In this document: positions 1-8,635 of the stretch, piece by piece | Layout: every line of letters starts with the position of its first letter | How positions within the stretch are numbered: the stretch's first letter is position 1 | Source: Oscillospiraceae bacterium | GTDB taxonomy: Bacteria; Bacillota; Clostridia; Oscillospirales; Ruminococcaceae | Length of the DNA: 64,000 bases | Assembly: GCA_017432285.1 (NCBI GenBank) | Contig: JAFRJM010000017.1 | Location: 1-64,000 of the forward strand | Direction: 5' to 3' | The notes under the pieces: generated by a model | Seen by the model: only the letters and a program-made list of their open reading frames with translations | The model's database searches: none | What the model was told of the DNA's origin: nothing | Made by a program: the position numbers and the translations under genes

Positions 1-351
1 AAAAACATAATCGGTTGATACATGGACCAGCTGCGTCTCAGTTTTCTCGCAGGCCTCCGCCAAGAACAGCGGAGCCATTGCATTAACTCTGTAGGCATCC
101 TCTCTATGAGTTTCGCACCCGTCTACATTCGTATACGCCGCACAATTGAACACAACATCAAAACTGCCGCTTCTAAGATATTCTTTGACAGCATATTTAT
201 CAGTAAGATCCATCTCCTCAAGGTCAATACCGACCACTTTTGCATCGATAAATCTTTTGGGAACAGATCCGATAGAACAGCTGCCCTCACTAAGCTGATT
301 CTGCAGTTCTGTACCAAGCTGTCCTTTTGCGCCGGTTACCAATACACGCAT
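1..351 (-). CDS. rfbD: dTDP-4-dehydrorhamnose reductase RfbD/RmlD, 3' end cut by window edge
   Basis: Last enzyme of dTDP-L-rhamnose synthesis: it reduces dTDP-4-keto-rhamnose with NAD(P)H in the cytoplasm. Only the N-terminal 117 residues lie in the window. The reading frame is open to the edge and starts with MRVLVTGAKGQLGTEL, the Rossmann GxxGxxG motif of this extended SDR family. It continues with a conserved FNCAAYTNVDGCE segment and ends in VHVSTDYVF, the region carrying the catalytic Ser/Thr. The ATG at 351 follows AAAGGAGAG at good spacing. It lies 12 bp downstream of rfbA on the same strand, so the two are almost surely co-transcribed. The family is about 280-300 residues, so more than half is off-window. 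Confidence 0.93.
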   Translation of the reverse strand, partial: MRVLVTGAKGQLGTELQNQLSEGSCSIGSVPKRFIDAKVVGIDLEEMDLTDKYAVKEYLRSGSFDVVFNCAAYTNVDGCETHREDAYRVNAMAPLFLAEACEKTETQLVHVSTDYVF

Positions 352-363
352 ATCTTCTCTCCT

Positions 364-1278
364 TTACGCTTTTCCAGCGATCTGGATTAAATACTTGCCA
401 TAGTCACTCTTTCCATAGCGGACAGCAGATTCAAGCAAACTGTCCCTTGTTATCCATCCTTTGGAATATGCTATTTCTTCCAGACAGGCCACATACAGAC
501 CCTGCCTCTGCTGAATAGCATCTACAAAGTTCGCTGCATCCAACATCGCTCTGTGAGTTCCTGTGTCAAGCCATGCCATACCGCGTCCGAACAGCTCGAC
601 CCTCAAAGTCCCGTCTTCAAGATATGCATTATTTACAGCTGTGATCTCCAACTCTCCTCTTGCAGAAGGAGTGATTGTCTTCGCTATCTCTACCACATGA
701 TTGTCGTAAAAATACAAGCCGGGAACAGCATAACTGGATTTGGGCTCTTTGGGCTTTTCTTCAATAGACAGCACTTTGCCGTCTTTATCAAACTCGACCA
801 CACCGAAGTCGCTCGGATTTGACACATGATAACCAAATATCGTGGCTCCATTGTCCCTAGAGGCTGCTTTCTGAAGTCTTTCGGAAAAACTGTACCCATA
901 GAAAATGTTATCGCCGAGCACCAGACAGACACTGTCCTTACCTATAAATTCCTCGCCGATAATAAATGCTTCCGCCAATCCATTAGGCGCTTCCTGCACC
1001 GCATATTCAAAGCGGACCCCTAATCTCTCACCGTTTCCCAGAAGCTCCCTGAAAGCAGGCAGATCTCTGGGAGTTGAAATGATCAGAATATCCCTGATCC
1101 CTGCCAGCATGAGCGTTGAGATAGGATAATAGACCATTGGTTTGTCACAAACAGTCAGCATCTGTTTGCTTACTGCAATTGTTGAAGGATATAGTCTTGT
1201 TCCGGCTCCGCCTGCAAGTACGATTCCTTTTACAAGAGGGGTCTGTTTTTTCACAATGTAACTCACTGCATTTCTCAC
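364..1278 (-). CDS. rfbA: glucose-1-phosphate thymidylyltransferase RfbA/RmlA
   Basis: Makes dTDP-glucose from dTTP and glucose-1-phosphate, the first step to dTDP-L-rhamnose. The nucleotidyltransferase signature [11 protein letters not shown] lies near residues 23-33, followed by [18 protein letters not shown]. The sugar-binding EKPKEPKS and WLDTGTH segments are present further on. The 304-residue frame is about ten residues longer than usual and starts with GTG at 1278, only 2 bp after AGAGGA. In-frame GTG codons at 1266 and 1254 are alternatives, so the exact start is open. Gene order rfbC-rfbA-rfbD on the minus strand points to one rhamnose operon, although 245 bp separate it from rfbC. 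Confidence 0.95.
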   Translation of the reverse strand: MRNAVSYIVKKQTPLVKGIVLAGGAGTRLYPSTIAVSKQMLTVCDKPMVYYPISTLMLAGIRDILIISTPRDLPAFRELLGNGERLGVRFEYAVQEAPNGLAEAFIIGEEFIGKDSVCLVLGDNIFYGYSFSERLQKAASRDNGATIFGYHVSNPSDFGVVEFDKDGKVLSIEEKPKEPKSSYAVPGLYFYDNHVVEIAKTITPSARGELEITAVNNAYLEDGTLRVELFGRGMAWLDTGTHRAMLDAANFVDAIQQRQGLYVACLEEIAYSKGWITRDSLLESAVRYGKSDYGKYLIQIAGKA

Positions 1279-1523
1279 TTTCCTCTATTAATATTCTCTT
1301 TACTGTAAAGACAAAGGAAATACTTTTTATATGATAATCATAGTTTCAAACTTTCAGCAACAGTCAAACTGTTGCAATTCTCCGAATTGAATGGTGACAA
1401 CGTTTCATCAACTAAACAATATATTCTTGTTCCATTACAACTACAGAATATGTAATTACGAACATTATTTTACTTCTTGCACTTGTCTTTCATATTCGCT
1501 TGCGTTGTAAATACAAAGCTTAA
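1279..1523. other. 245-bp intergenic region between rfbC and rfbA
   Basis: No gene is visible. For a minus-strand promoter the best candidate is TTGACT (1362-1367) with TATGAT (1337-1342), but the 19-bp spacer is longer than optimal. The -35 candidate lies inside a perfect 8-bp inverted repeat, arms GCAACAGT (1357-1364) and ACTGTTGC (1368-1375) with a 3-base loop. No T-run follows the hairpin on the minus strand, so it is not a clear terminator. It could be an operator or part of a leader. Confidence 0.35.
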
Positions 1524-2120
1524 TCAAAAAACAAATGCATTTATTCCACTCCACTTTTTATCCTTCTCTGACAATATTAGCTTTGTACCATCTATCATCT
1601 CATAAACATACTCATCTTGACAGTTTTTCGCTACTAGCGGCCATTGTATTCCAATCGCTGGATCGCTCCACGCAATACCCCCTTCATCATTTGGATGATA
1701 AAAATCGTCGCACTTATAACAAAACTCAGCAAAATCAGTCAAAACTAAAAATCCGTGTGCAAATCCTTTAGGAATCAAAAACTGCTTTCTGTTCTCACTA
1801 GATAGCACTTCTCCATGCCATTTTCCAAACGTTTCACTCTCTTTTCGAAGATCCACAGCAACATCAAACACTTCTCCAGAGATTACTCTTACCAACTTGC
1901 ACTGGGGATATTCTTTCTGAAAATGTAGTCCTCTTAAAACGCCTTTAGTACTTTTACTTTGGTTATCTTGTACAAAGTCGATAAATATTCCTTCTTTCTC
2001 AAAATCTGCTTTGTTGTATGTTTCTGTAAAATATCCCCTACTGTCCGAGAAAATTTCAGGTAATATCACACACAGTCCTTTTATTCCTCCGACATCTTTA
2101 CTTACTTTTAGTTTCCCCAT
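1524..2120 (-). CDS. rfbC: dTDP-4-dehydrorhamnose 3,5-epimerase RfbC/RmlC
   Basis: Epimerises dTDP-4-keto-6-deoxyglucose at C3 and C5 in dTDP-L-rhamnose synthesis. The cupin fold is recognised from SDSRGYFTETY near residue 25 and the hallmark segment DNQSKSTKGVLRGLHFQ, with catalytic His66. VRVISGEVFDVAVDLR near 78-93 and IPKGFAHGFLVL near 116-127 follow. At 198 residues it is slightly longer than the roughly 185-residue norm because of a short C-terminal extension. ATG at 2120 follows AGGAGGG at 5 bp. It lies 44 bp after the ABC exporter ATPase. Third codon positions are AT-rich compared with the housekeeping genes nearby. Confidence 0.95.
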   Translation of the reverse strand: MGKLKVSKDVGGIKGLCVILPEIFSDSRGYFTETYNKADFEKEGIFIDFVQDNQSKSTKGVLRGLHFQKEYPQCKLVRVISGEVFDVAVDLRKESETFGKWHGEVLSSENRKQFLIPKGFAHGFLVLTDFAEFCYKCDDFYHPNDEGGIAWSDPAIGIQWPLVAKNCQDEYVYEMIDGTKLILSEKDKKWSGINAFVF

Positions 2121-2164
2121 ATTTCCCTCCTAACTGCTATTTCTTTACAAAATCAAAACCAAAC

Positions 2165-2899
2165 TCAAACAGAATGTATGTATTGTTCGCATACTTCTGT
2201 TACATCTCCATCCGCTGCAATACGTCCATTATTAAGCCATATTGCTCTTTTACATATTCTCTTTATCTGTTCTATAGAATGACTAACCATAATTACTGTC
2301 GTTTCACCAGACATCAGTTCATCTATTTTTTTTTCGCATTTTTCTTGAAACAAAAAATCTCCAACCGCAAGCACTTCATCTATTATAAGAATTTGTGGTT
2401 TTACTATAGTTGCAATAGAAAAACCTAATCGTGCATACATACCTGAAGAATAGTTTTTTACTGGTACATCAATAAAATTGCCAAGTTCTGAGAACTCAAC
2501 GATTTGATCATATACATTATTTAGGAATTCTTTAGAATAACCCAGAAGAGCACCATTTAGATAAATATTTTCTCGGCCTGTCAGTTCCGAATCAAAACCA
2601 GCCCCTAACTCAATTAATGGAGACACAGATCCTTTTATGGTCACTGCGCCTTTCGTCGGTTTAAGTATCCCAGCTATAATTTTCAACAAAGTGGATTTAC
2701 CGGCTCCATTAAGTCCTATTATTCCAACAGTCTCCCCTTTCCTGACTGAAAATGTAATATCATCAAGCGCTAAAAACTCTTTAAACATCAATTCTCTTTT
2801 AATTATTTTAAGAACATACTCTTTAAGGCTATCGACTTTCTCTGTTGACATATTAAAAACACATGAAACCTCTTTGCATTCTATGACAATATCATCCAT
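2165..2899 (-). CDS. polysaccharide ABC exporter ATP-binding subunit (Wzt/TagH type)
   Basis: Energises export of a lipid-linked polysaccharide across the membrane together with the permease encoded upstream. Walker A is GLNGAGKST (residues 62-70), the ABC signature is the SSGM form at 151-154 typical of Wzt/TagH, Walker B is LIIDE (171-175), and the H-loop His is near 207. At 244 residues it lacks the C-terminal carbohydrate-binding domain found in long Wzt proteins, so chain-terminus recognition by this subunit is not expected. ATG at 2899 follows AAGGAGGAT. It shares the strand with the permease (104 bp gap) and rfbC. rgpD of streptococcal rhamnan clusters is a family relative (established knowledge). 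Confidence 0.93.
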   Translation of the reverse strand: MDDIVIECKEVSCVFNMSTEKVDSLKEYVLKIIKRELMFKEFLALDDITFSVRKGETVGIIGLNGAGKSTLLKIIAGILKPTKGAVTIKGSVSPLIELGAGFDSELTGRENIYLNGALLGYSKEFLNNVYDQIVEFSELGNFIDVPVKNYSSGMYARLGFSIATIVKPQILIIDEVLAVGDFLFQEKCEKKIDELMSGETTVIMVSHSIEQIKRICKRAIWLNNGRIAADGDVTEVCEQYIHSV

Positions 2900-3003
2900 A
2901 GATATCCTCCTTCAGGCATTAAATGAACACCAACTCATAAGGTGTCTTTGCAAGTGAACCTTAAGCACTAAGATATATTCGAACAAAGCATATTAAATGC
3001 ATA

Positions 3004-3774
3004 TTATAAATACAAGATAAAACGGTCTTGTAGTTTTTTAAACACTGCTGCCCCTAATACAAATGATCCAATAGCATATCCTGCACACACTAAATTCTGC
3101 GTTACTGTTGGCATAGCGCCATATATCATAGTATCGCGGAAATATGTAATATACCACGTCAACGGATTAACTCTTACAATTAGATAAATCCAACTAGTTT
3201 CGCCAAGCATCTTTTCAGAATAGAAAATAGGGGTAATATATAGCCACGCAGTTAATACAACTGAATGTAAATGTTTAATATCATGTAAAAACACACTAAA
3301 TGACGATAACAAAAGGCTAACACCCACTGTGAAGATAAACAATAATATTAAAGGTATTATCGCCAAAAACATTACAGCAGAAAATCTCGCACATGTAATA
3401 ATCATTATTAATATTAATGCAATTAATGTAAAAACTGTATTCACAAAAGCGAATATGACCTTCTCTGTTGGAAATATATATTTAGGAACATAAACCTTTT
3501 TTATAAGTGATGCCGCCTCAACAATTGAAAACAATGCGCTTGATGTAGCATCGCTAAAAAAATTAAAAATTAGTTGCCCCGAAAGCAAATATAGGGGGAA
3601 ATTATCTATATCACCTCTAAATATATGTGAAAAAACCGCATTCAGAAGTAACATCATTAAAATTGGGTTCAAGACACTCCAAATTATCCCCAAAATAGAC
3701 CTTCTATATTTTACAACGAAATCTCTAGAAGTGAGATTCATCAACAAAAAACCATATTTGCTAATTTCATCCAT
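3004..3774 (-). CDS. polysaccharide ABC exporter permease (Wzm/TagG type, ABC-2 family)
   Basis: Forms the membrane channel of the exporter whose ATPase is the next gene. The 256-residue protein has about six hydrophobic helices and the ABC-2 N-terminus, with LTSRDFVVKYRRSILGIIWS near residues 14-33, the amphipathic interface helix of this family. The C-terminus carries NPLTWYITYFRDTMIYG, also typical. The ATG at 3774 follows GAAGAGGAT. It is the first gene of the minus-strand order permease-ATPase-rfbC-rfbA-rfbD, so the probable cargo is a rhamnose-containing glycan (inference). A hand count of one 60-base line in it (3361-3420) gives 18 G+C, against 35 for a line in infB (11401-11460), consistent with foreign origin. 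Confidence 0.92.
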   Translation of the reverse strand: MDEISKYGFLLMNLTSRDFVVKYRRSILGIIWSVLNPILMMLLLNAVFSHIFRGDIDNFPLYLLSGQLIFNFFSDATSSALFSIVEAASLIKKVYVPKYIFPTEKVIFAFVNTVFTLIALILIMIITCARFSAVMFLAIIPLILLFIFTVGVSLLLSSFSVFLHDIKHLHSVVLTAWLYITPIFYSEKMLGETSWIYLIVRVNPLTWYITYFRDTMIYGAMPTVTQNLVCAGYAIGSFVLGAAVFKKLQDRFILYL

Positions 3775-4017
3775 ATTACTATCCTCTTCAAAAATAATAG
3801 TGCCATTTGCTAGATTTTTATTCTTTTCTTATTAGATTAGGATATCCGTACTATTCTACACTATTACATCTAAACATCTAGAATATCTTTATTGAATTTT
3901 ACACCATAATAGAAATTTCTCCTAACCCTTTTGCTTTATGCTAATTTGTTGTTAAACATAGTAATAACTCTCTAATTTTGATAAGATAATATAAATCTTT
4001 ATAAGAGAACTATATTT
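3775..4017. other. AT-rich divergent intergenic region
   Basis: 243 bp between the minus-strand exporter operon and the plus-strand glycosyltransferase. It should contain both promoters. Many AT-rich hexamers resemble -10 boxes, but I could not single out a -35/-10 pair with proper spacing on either strand. Confidence 0.4.
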
Positions 4018-5151
4018 ATGAAAGGAAATGAACAGTACTGGTTTTTGCTAAGAATGAAAGTAAGTATTATAACCCCAGTATTTAATGCCAGACAATTTCT
4101 CGAAGAAACATTTTCTTCTGTATATCAGCAGTCTATAGGCTTTGATAATATCGAATGGATACTTGTAGACGACTGTTCAACTGATGGCAGCAAAGAAATA
4201 ATTAATCAATGGGCAAAGAAATATAAAAACATCGTTACTTACCAGACTCCAACAAATAGCGGCGCCCCTGCTTTTCCTAGAAACATTGGATTAGATCACG
4301 CCTCGTCAAAATATCTTATGTTTTTGGACAACGATGATTGCCTTACGCCTGGCGCTTGCGAAGATCTGTATACCGCTATAGAAAGTTCTAATTCAGATAT
4401 AGTATCAGGAGATGCTGTTCTGTTGAATGCGAAATCTTTCACAAAAGAAGAGAAAGAAAAGCTTATTTTAAACACTTCTAACTATCCCACAACTACAATC
4501 TCTCTATCTCTTCCATTTAATGAAAGCATCAATCCCTTTATCAACAATCATTGGTGCAAAATATATAAACGCGATATAGTTGAAAAAAACAGTATCAGAT
4601 GCCTCAATGGAGAGCTTTGGGAAGATATTCTTTTCCTTTTTCTTTATCTGTCTTGCGCTGAAACCGCACATCATATCCAAAAACCCATAATTCAGTACCG
4701 AGTGAGAAAAGATTCGCTTTCAAGAGAGATCAGCAAAAAGCTGTTATGCTCTCTCCCAAAATCTACAGATTTTGGAATGACTAAAGCCGAAGCATTGGGA
4801 AAAGAAAATGCCCAAAAATACGTGGCGCTACTCGAAGCCTCCAACCATATTGAGTATTATTTAGATCAAATGCTACGCTCCGAATCTTTATCAACTGAAG
4901 ATCTCAATGAATGCCTTCTCTGTTGGAAAAACGCTTTTATGTACAGTACTTTATATGGTCTTTCTTTTCACTCAGCATATAGCAAAATCCTTGCTGATGA
5001 TTTCTCAAATGGTGATGATGAAAAAGCACTATTCCACTTTCATACATTGCGTGAACTGTATAAACAGCGCGAAAAAGAGAAAAACGACATCCTTAATTCA
5101 AAATCATTCAGACTAGCTCAAATGATAAGCCAATTCTTGCACCATAAATAA
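4018..5151 (+). CDS. family 2 glycosyltransferase
   Basis: Probable cytoplasmic transferase adding a sugar from a nucleotide-sugar donor to a growing glycan. The GT-A fold is clear: VSIITPVFNARQFLEETFSS at the N-terminus, ILVDDCSTDGS, then FLDNDDCLTPGA, which contains the metal-binding D-x-D, and PRNIGLDHA typical of GT2. The 377-residue frame starts with an ATG at 4018 with only a weak ribosome site. An ATG at 4054 (MKVSIITPVF) matches the usual family N-terminus but also lacks a good site, so the start is open. It is divergent from the rhamnose/exporter operon and ends at a strong hairpin terminator. Acceptor and donor cannot be told from sequence. Confidence 0.9.
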   Translation: MKGNEQYWFLLRMKVSIITPVFNARQFLEETFSSVYQQSIGFDNIEWILVDDCSTDGSKEIINQWAKKYKNIVTYQTPTNSGAPAFPRNIGLDHASSKYLMFLDNDDCLTPGACEDLYTAIESSNSDIVSGDAVLLNAKSFTKEEKEKLILNTSNYPTTTISLSLPFNESINPFINNHWCKIYKRDIVEKNSIRCLNGELWEDILFLFLYLSCAETAHHIQKPIIQYRVRKDSLSREISKKLLCSLPKSTDFGMTKAEALGKENAQKYVALLEASNHIEYYLDQMLRSESLSTEDLNECLLCWKNAFMYSTLYGLSFHSAYSKILADDFSNGDDEKALFHFHTLRELYKQREKEKNDILNSKSFRLAQMISQFLHHK

Positions 5152-5167
5152 ATATGTTTCATTCTCG

Positions 5168-5209
5168 ATAGCGAAGAGATACTATCTCCTCTTCGCTATT
5201 TCTTTTTGT
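5168..5209 (+). terminator. rho-independent terminator between convergent genes
   Basis: Perfect 11-bp stem ATAGCGAAGAG (5168-5178) and CTCTTCGCTAT (5189-5199) with a 10-base loop, followed by TTCTTTTTGTTTTT. It ends the plus-strand glycosyltransferase. The hairpin overlaps the last six codons of the convergent minus-strand gene. Confidence 0.85.
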
Positions 5210-6801
5210 TTTTGCGCTAACATCCCTAAGTAGTACATAAGGAAAGTCTCGGCTGAATAGACTCCTCCTTTTTGTTTATCTGCTTTCTCCTTAAACTCAT
5301 CTGCAAAATGAATATACTCATCCGGATCGGTAATGTTCCAATATGTAAATTCATCGCTTAAATACTTTTCTAGCTGTCCTTTTGCCGTCAATGCATCGAA
5401 ATCATTTAAGATTCCTGTGTAATAATCGCGAAGCTGTTCCCCACTAGTATAGTATTTAAGAAGATCATCCTTGAACTGAAGCCCATTGTATGCACTGTAC
5501 TTTTGGACACGATCTTCTTTCTCTTTTTCATTGAACGGAACAACAAAACAACATGTCGCAAAGTGAACAACAAAATATGACGCTTCTGTAAGCATTCTTA
5601 ACCATAGTGACCAGTCTTCATTTGCATCTAGGTCCTCTCGCATCCCGACAGCATACTCCAATATTTCTTTTCGAAAAAAAACACCATTATCAGGAGTAGC
5701 ACACAGGTGAGACATCGTAAATGGATCAATTCGTGGGAAATTCATAAAATGTATTTCCTTGATTTCAAATTTATAAGGAGCGTCGCCACACTTGTCAATC
5801 GAGAGAGATAAATCCTGCAAAAAAACGATATCCACTTTTTTGCTTTCAGCTACTGAAACAGCAGTTTCCAAATGCTCAGGAAATAGATAATCGTCATCAT
5901 CCAAAAGATTGCAGTATTTTCCTTTCGCTAACGAAAACCCAAGGTTTGCAGCAGCAGATCTTCCAATAGGCTTTCCTGTGGCGTGATATCGAATTGGAAG
6001 GTCTCCAAACTCAGTTGCAATCATCTTCTCTGCCGTTGGTTCCCCATCTTCAATTAGAACTATTTCGAAATTCTTATATGTCTGCATCCTTAATAGTCCC
6101 AGTGTTTTTTTAAGAACCTCTGGTCTTCGGTGTGTCCTTACTATTACAGATACAAGTGGCGATATTGTTAATTGAGGGACCGAGAAACTTCCTCGCAATG
6201 TGGCATTGGTCAAAAAGTTAAATCCTTCAGAGGCGTCTCCAGATTGGTTTATTGAGTTTTTGATAAGCACTTTGCATATATGAGGTATTTTTTTTAGTAT
6301 TGTTTTTCTGGAATAGTTACCAACAGATATATCATATGAAACTATAGCTTTATAGAGCTTAGTTATTACAGTATTTTTAAGTGCAGCGTTACCATGTTTA
6401 TAATCCAAGAATAACCCGTCTAACCACACCTCCGTAATATCTTCTGGATACTCTTGAAATGAAGGCGCTTTTATTTCATATGATGTTCCACATCTAAACC
6501 CCAGTTTGTTAGCGCGGTAAAGATAATCTGCAGCAATCGTCCAACCCATATCCTTGTCCGCTTCTCCTGTAGCCTTGTAGCACTTTCCAGAAACAGCTAA
6601 AGTTCCCACGGGAGGGCACTTACAAGAAAAATCTTCCAGAGAAAGCATACCAGTGGATAATACCGGATACTGCCCCAGAACAAAAACATCTTCCGCACGC
6701 TCGTCAAAAAGGCTATCGACCTTGTTCAAAAATGATTCGTCGTATTTCTGAAGGCCGATAATATAATTCCCTTTTTTTGTTTCCCCTACTTTTTTTATCA
6801 T
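5182..6801 (-). CDS. family 2 glycosyltransferase with N-terminal extension
   Basis: Probable glycosyltransferase of surface-glycan synthesis. The first 210 residues do not resemble a known domain to me; they are soluble and contain a Cys pair (SCKCPP, about 59-64). The GT-A domain begins near residue 216 with LVSVIVRTHRRPEVL, then IVLIEDGEP (248-255), GKPIGRSAAANLGFS, and the metal motif LLDDDDYLFP near 299-308. The C-terminal 170 residues hold NEDWSLWLRM, a common acceptor-side motif of GT2. Length is 539 residues. ATG at 6801 follows AAGGAAATTC. It lies 17 bp after ribF on the same strand, so it may be read through from the infB operon although its role is unrelated. Confidence 0.88.
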   Translation of the reverse strand: MIKKVGETKKGNYIIGLQKYDESFLNKVDSLFDERAEDVFVLGQYPVLSTGMLSLEDFSCKCPPVGTLAVSGKCYKATGEADKDMGWTIAADYLYRANKLGFRCGTSYEIKAPSFQEYPEDITEVWLDGLFLDYKHGNAALKNTVITKLYKAIVSYDISVGNYSRKTILKKIPHICKVLIKNSINQSGDASEGFNFLTNATLRGSFSVPQLTISPLVSVIVRTHRRPEVLKKTLGLLRMQTYKNFEIVLIEDGEPTAEKMIATEFGDLPIRYHATGKPIGRSAAANLGFSLAKGKYCNLLDDDDYLFPEHLETAVSVAESKKVDIVFLQDLSLSIDKCGDAPYKFEIKEIHFMNFPRIDPFTMSHLCATPDNGVFFRKEILEYAVGMREDLDANEDWSLWLRMLTEASYFVVHFATCCFVVPFNEKEKEDRVQKYSAYNGLQFKDDLLKYYTSGEQLRDYYTGILNDFDALTAKGQLEKYLSDEFTYWNITDPDEYIHFADEFKEKADKQKGGVYSAETFLMYYLGMLAQKQKEIAKRR

Positions 6802-6818
6802 GAATTTCCTTCACTATA

Positions 6819-7754
6819 TTATGTATCATATAAAGAATATTGTGATTTTATCGCGTAGTTTATGTTTGAGAGCACTGTTTCAACCAGTTGCTCACGACTA
6901 TCGAATTTTCTCTCTGGACGAATAAACTCATAAAACCTTACTTTGATCTTTTTCCCATAGATGTCTCCAGAGAAATCCAGTATGTGAGTCTCTGCTGTCG
7001 CTTCAATATCGGTCGTTACAGTTGGCCTTGTTCCCACATTGGTAATACTACGATACCTCATATCATCAAATTCGGTTTCCGTAAGGTAGACGCCGTTTTT
7101 CGGTATCATAATATCGGCAGGAATAAGGATGTTCGCTGTGGGGAATCCCATTCCTTTTGCAAGGTGATTACCATGAACTACTTCGCCCTCAATCGAATAT
7201 GGTTCGCCTAGCATTTTGTTCGCTCTTTTGATCTGTCCGCTTGCCATAAGTTCTTTAATTTTGGATGTTGAAATAATTTCATCTCCCAAATAAATCTCAT
7301 CAACAATATGAACGGCGAAATCCATTGCTTTTCCAAATGAGCTTAATTCGCTAATAGACCCAACACGATTTTTCCCAAACCTAAAATCCTCTCCGCAAAA
7401 AACTGCACCAGCATTCAAGCCGTTCATGTCTGCAAGAACCGTTTTACAAAATGTTTCCGGAGACATCTCACGTATTTGGCCAAATGGTATCTCCACATAC
7501 AGTGCTACTCCCATCTGTTCTGCTTTATCAATCGAGTACTCTCTGGGAAAAAGGTCCTGTCTCCCTTTTCCTTCTGCACGCAATTCAGACATATCAAAAG
7601 TAAGTATTGTTGGGATGAGCTCATGCTCCGTTGCATACTGCAACATCTTATGGATAAGTTCCTTATGCCCAAGATGCATCCCATCAAAATATCCGACCGC
7701 AATAGCGGTCTTTTTTTCTGTATTCAGTTGTCCAATCCCTCGAATAATGTCCAA
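6819..7754 (-). CDS. ribF: bifunctional riboflavin kinase / FAD synthetase RibF
   Basis: Converts riboflavin to FMN and FMN to FAD. The N-terminal adenylyltransferase domain has VGYFDGMHLGHKEL and, further on, the STSKIKELMASGQI segment. The C-terminal flavokinase domain carries GEVVHGNHLAKGMGFPTANI and ISTNVG-like TNVGTRPTV. An ATG exists at 7778, inside truB, with a weak site. A TTG at 7754 lies 2 bp after the truB stop with AGAGG seven bases upstream and yields the typical N-terminus LDIIRGIGQL, so I prefer it (311 residues, usual size). The truB-ribF pair at the end of an infB operon is the common Bacillota arrangement. Confidence 0.93.
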   Translation of the reverse strand: MDIIRGIGQLNTEKKTAIAVGYFDGMHLGHKELIHKMLQYATEHELIPTILTFDMSELRAEGKGRQDLFPREYSIDKAEQMGVALYVEIPFGQIREMSPETFCKTVLADMNGLNAGAVFCGEDFRFGKNRVGSISELSSFGKAMDFAVHIVDEIYLGDEIISTSKIKELMASGQIKRANKMLGEPYSIEGEVVHGNHLAKGMGFPTANILIPADIMIPKNGVYLTETEFDDMRYRSITNVGTRPTVTTDIEATAETHILDFSGDIYGKKIKVRFYEFIRPERKFDSREQLVETVLSNINYAIKSQYSLYDT

Positions 7755-7756
7755 CT

Positions 7757-8635
7757 TTATGCCTCTTCTGCCTGCCATAACTTCTTCAGTTCAGCAGTAT
7801 CGGTTATCGTTCCAAGTCCAATATACTTATTTTCTTTATATACATTAATCAGCAAGCCAGTTTCATATTCCTTGCCTAAGCGTGAGACGGGAAAAACAAA
7901 GCCATTCAAGAACAGCCTGGCAAGATTCTCATCCAGTTCAACAGACGGATAGTCTGTAAACAGTGCTGACGGCTCTATCAGAAATTTTTCTTTGTCCTCT
8001 GCCACCTCAAGTTCTTCCAACGTTACGGCGTCCTTTATAGAAAAACCACATGCATAAATCCTCTCCAGACCTTTCAGATATGCGAAACATCCACACTGCG
8101 ATGCCAGATCCTCCGCCAGTGTGCGGATGTATGTTCCTGCAGAACATCTCACCCGTATCCTTGCCTTATCGCTAGCGAAGTCCAGTGTCTCTATATCACT
8201 CACTATGATGGTGCGGGGCTCTCTGTCTATCGTCTTCCCCTGTCTCGCCATATCGTAGAGCGGCACTCCGTTCTTCTTTATGGCGCTGTACATTGGAGGA
8301 ATCTGCGTCTGCTCTCCAAAATGCGCCTGCACGGAGGCATACCAGTCCTTTTCGTTTGGTCTGGTATCACTGGAAGATACTGGTTTACCTTCCCTATCTC
8401 CAGTGTCAGTTTTTATACCAAACGCTATATCCGCTATGTATTCTTTGTCCGTATCAGGGAGATACTGTATCAGCTTTGTGGCTCGCCCAAGAAAAACAGG
8501 CAAAACTCCGGTGGCCATTGGATCCAGTGTGCCGGAATGACCTGCCTTCTCCTTAGAAAAAAACCTGCTCACTGCTCGCACTGCTTCAAAAGAAGTGCGG
8601 CCTGCAGGCTTATTCAGAACGATTATACCGTTCAA
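7757..8635 (-). CDS. truB: tRNA pseudouridine-55 synthase TruB
   Basis: Isomerises U55 in the T-arm of tRNAs. The N-terminus LNGIIVLNKPAGRTSFEAV and the catalytic segment GHSGTLDPMATGVLPVFLG are intact, the catalytic Asp being about residue 38 from this start. CSAGTYIRTLAEDLA, also family-typical, lies in the second half. A GTG at 8665 would add ten residues. The TTG at 8635 has GGAG eight bases upstream, and its TTGA overlaps the TGA stop of nrnA, the classic arrangement for translational coupling, so I chose it. About 292 residues, normal for the family. Confidence 0.94.
   Translation of the reverse strand: MNGIIVLNKPAGRTSFEAVRAVSRFFSKEKAGHSGTLDPMATGVLPVFLGRATKLIQYLPDTDKEYIADIAFGIKTDTGDREGKPVSSSDTRPNEKDWYASVQAHFGEQTQIPPMYSAIKKNGVPLYDMARQGKTIDREPRTIIVSDIETLDFASDKARIRVRCSAGTYIRTLAEDLASQCGCFAYLKGLERIYACGFSIKDAVTLEELEVAEDKEKFLIEPSALFTDYPSVELDENLARLFLNGFVFPVSRLGKEYETGLLINVYKENKYIGLGTITDTAELKKLWQAEEA

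Noticed and set aside
123-317. 64-codon minus-strand frame at the left edge
   Set aside because: It is out of frame with the rfbD start, which has a strong ribosome site and the GxxGxxG motif, and lies wholly inside it.
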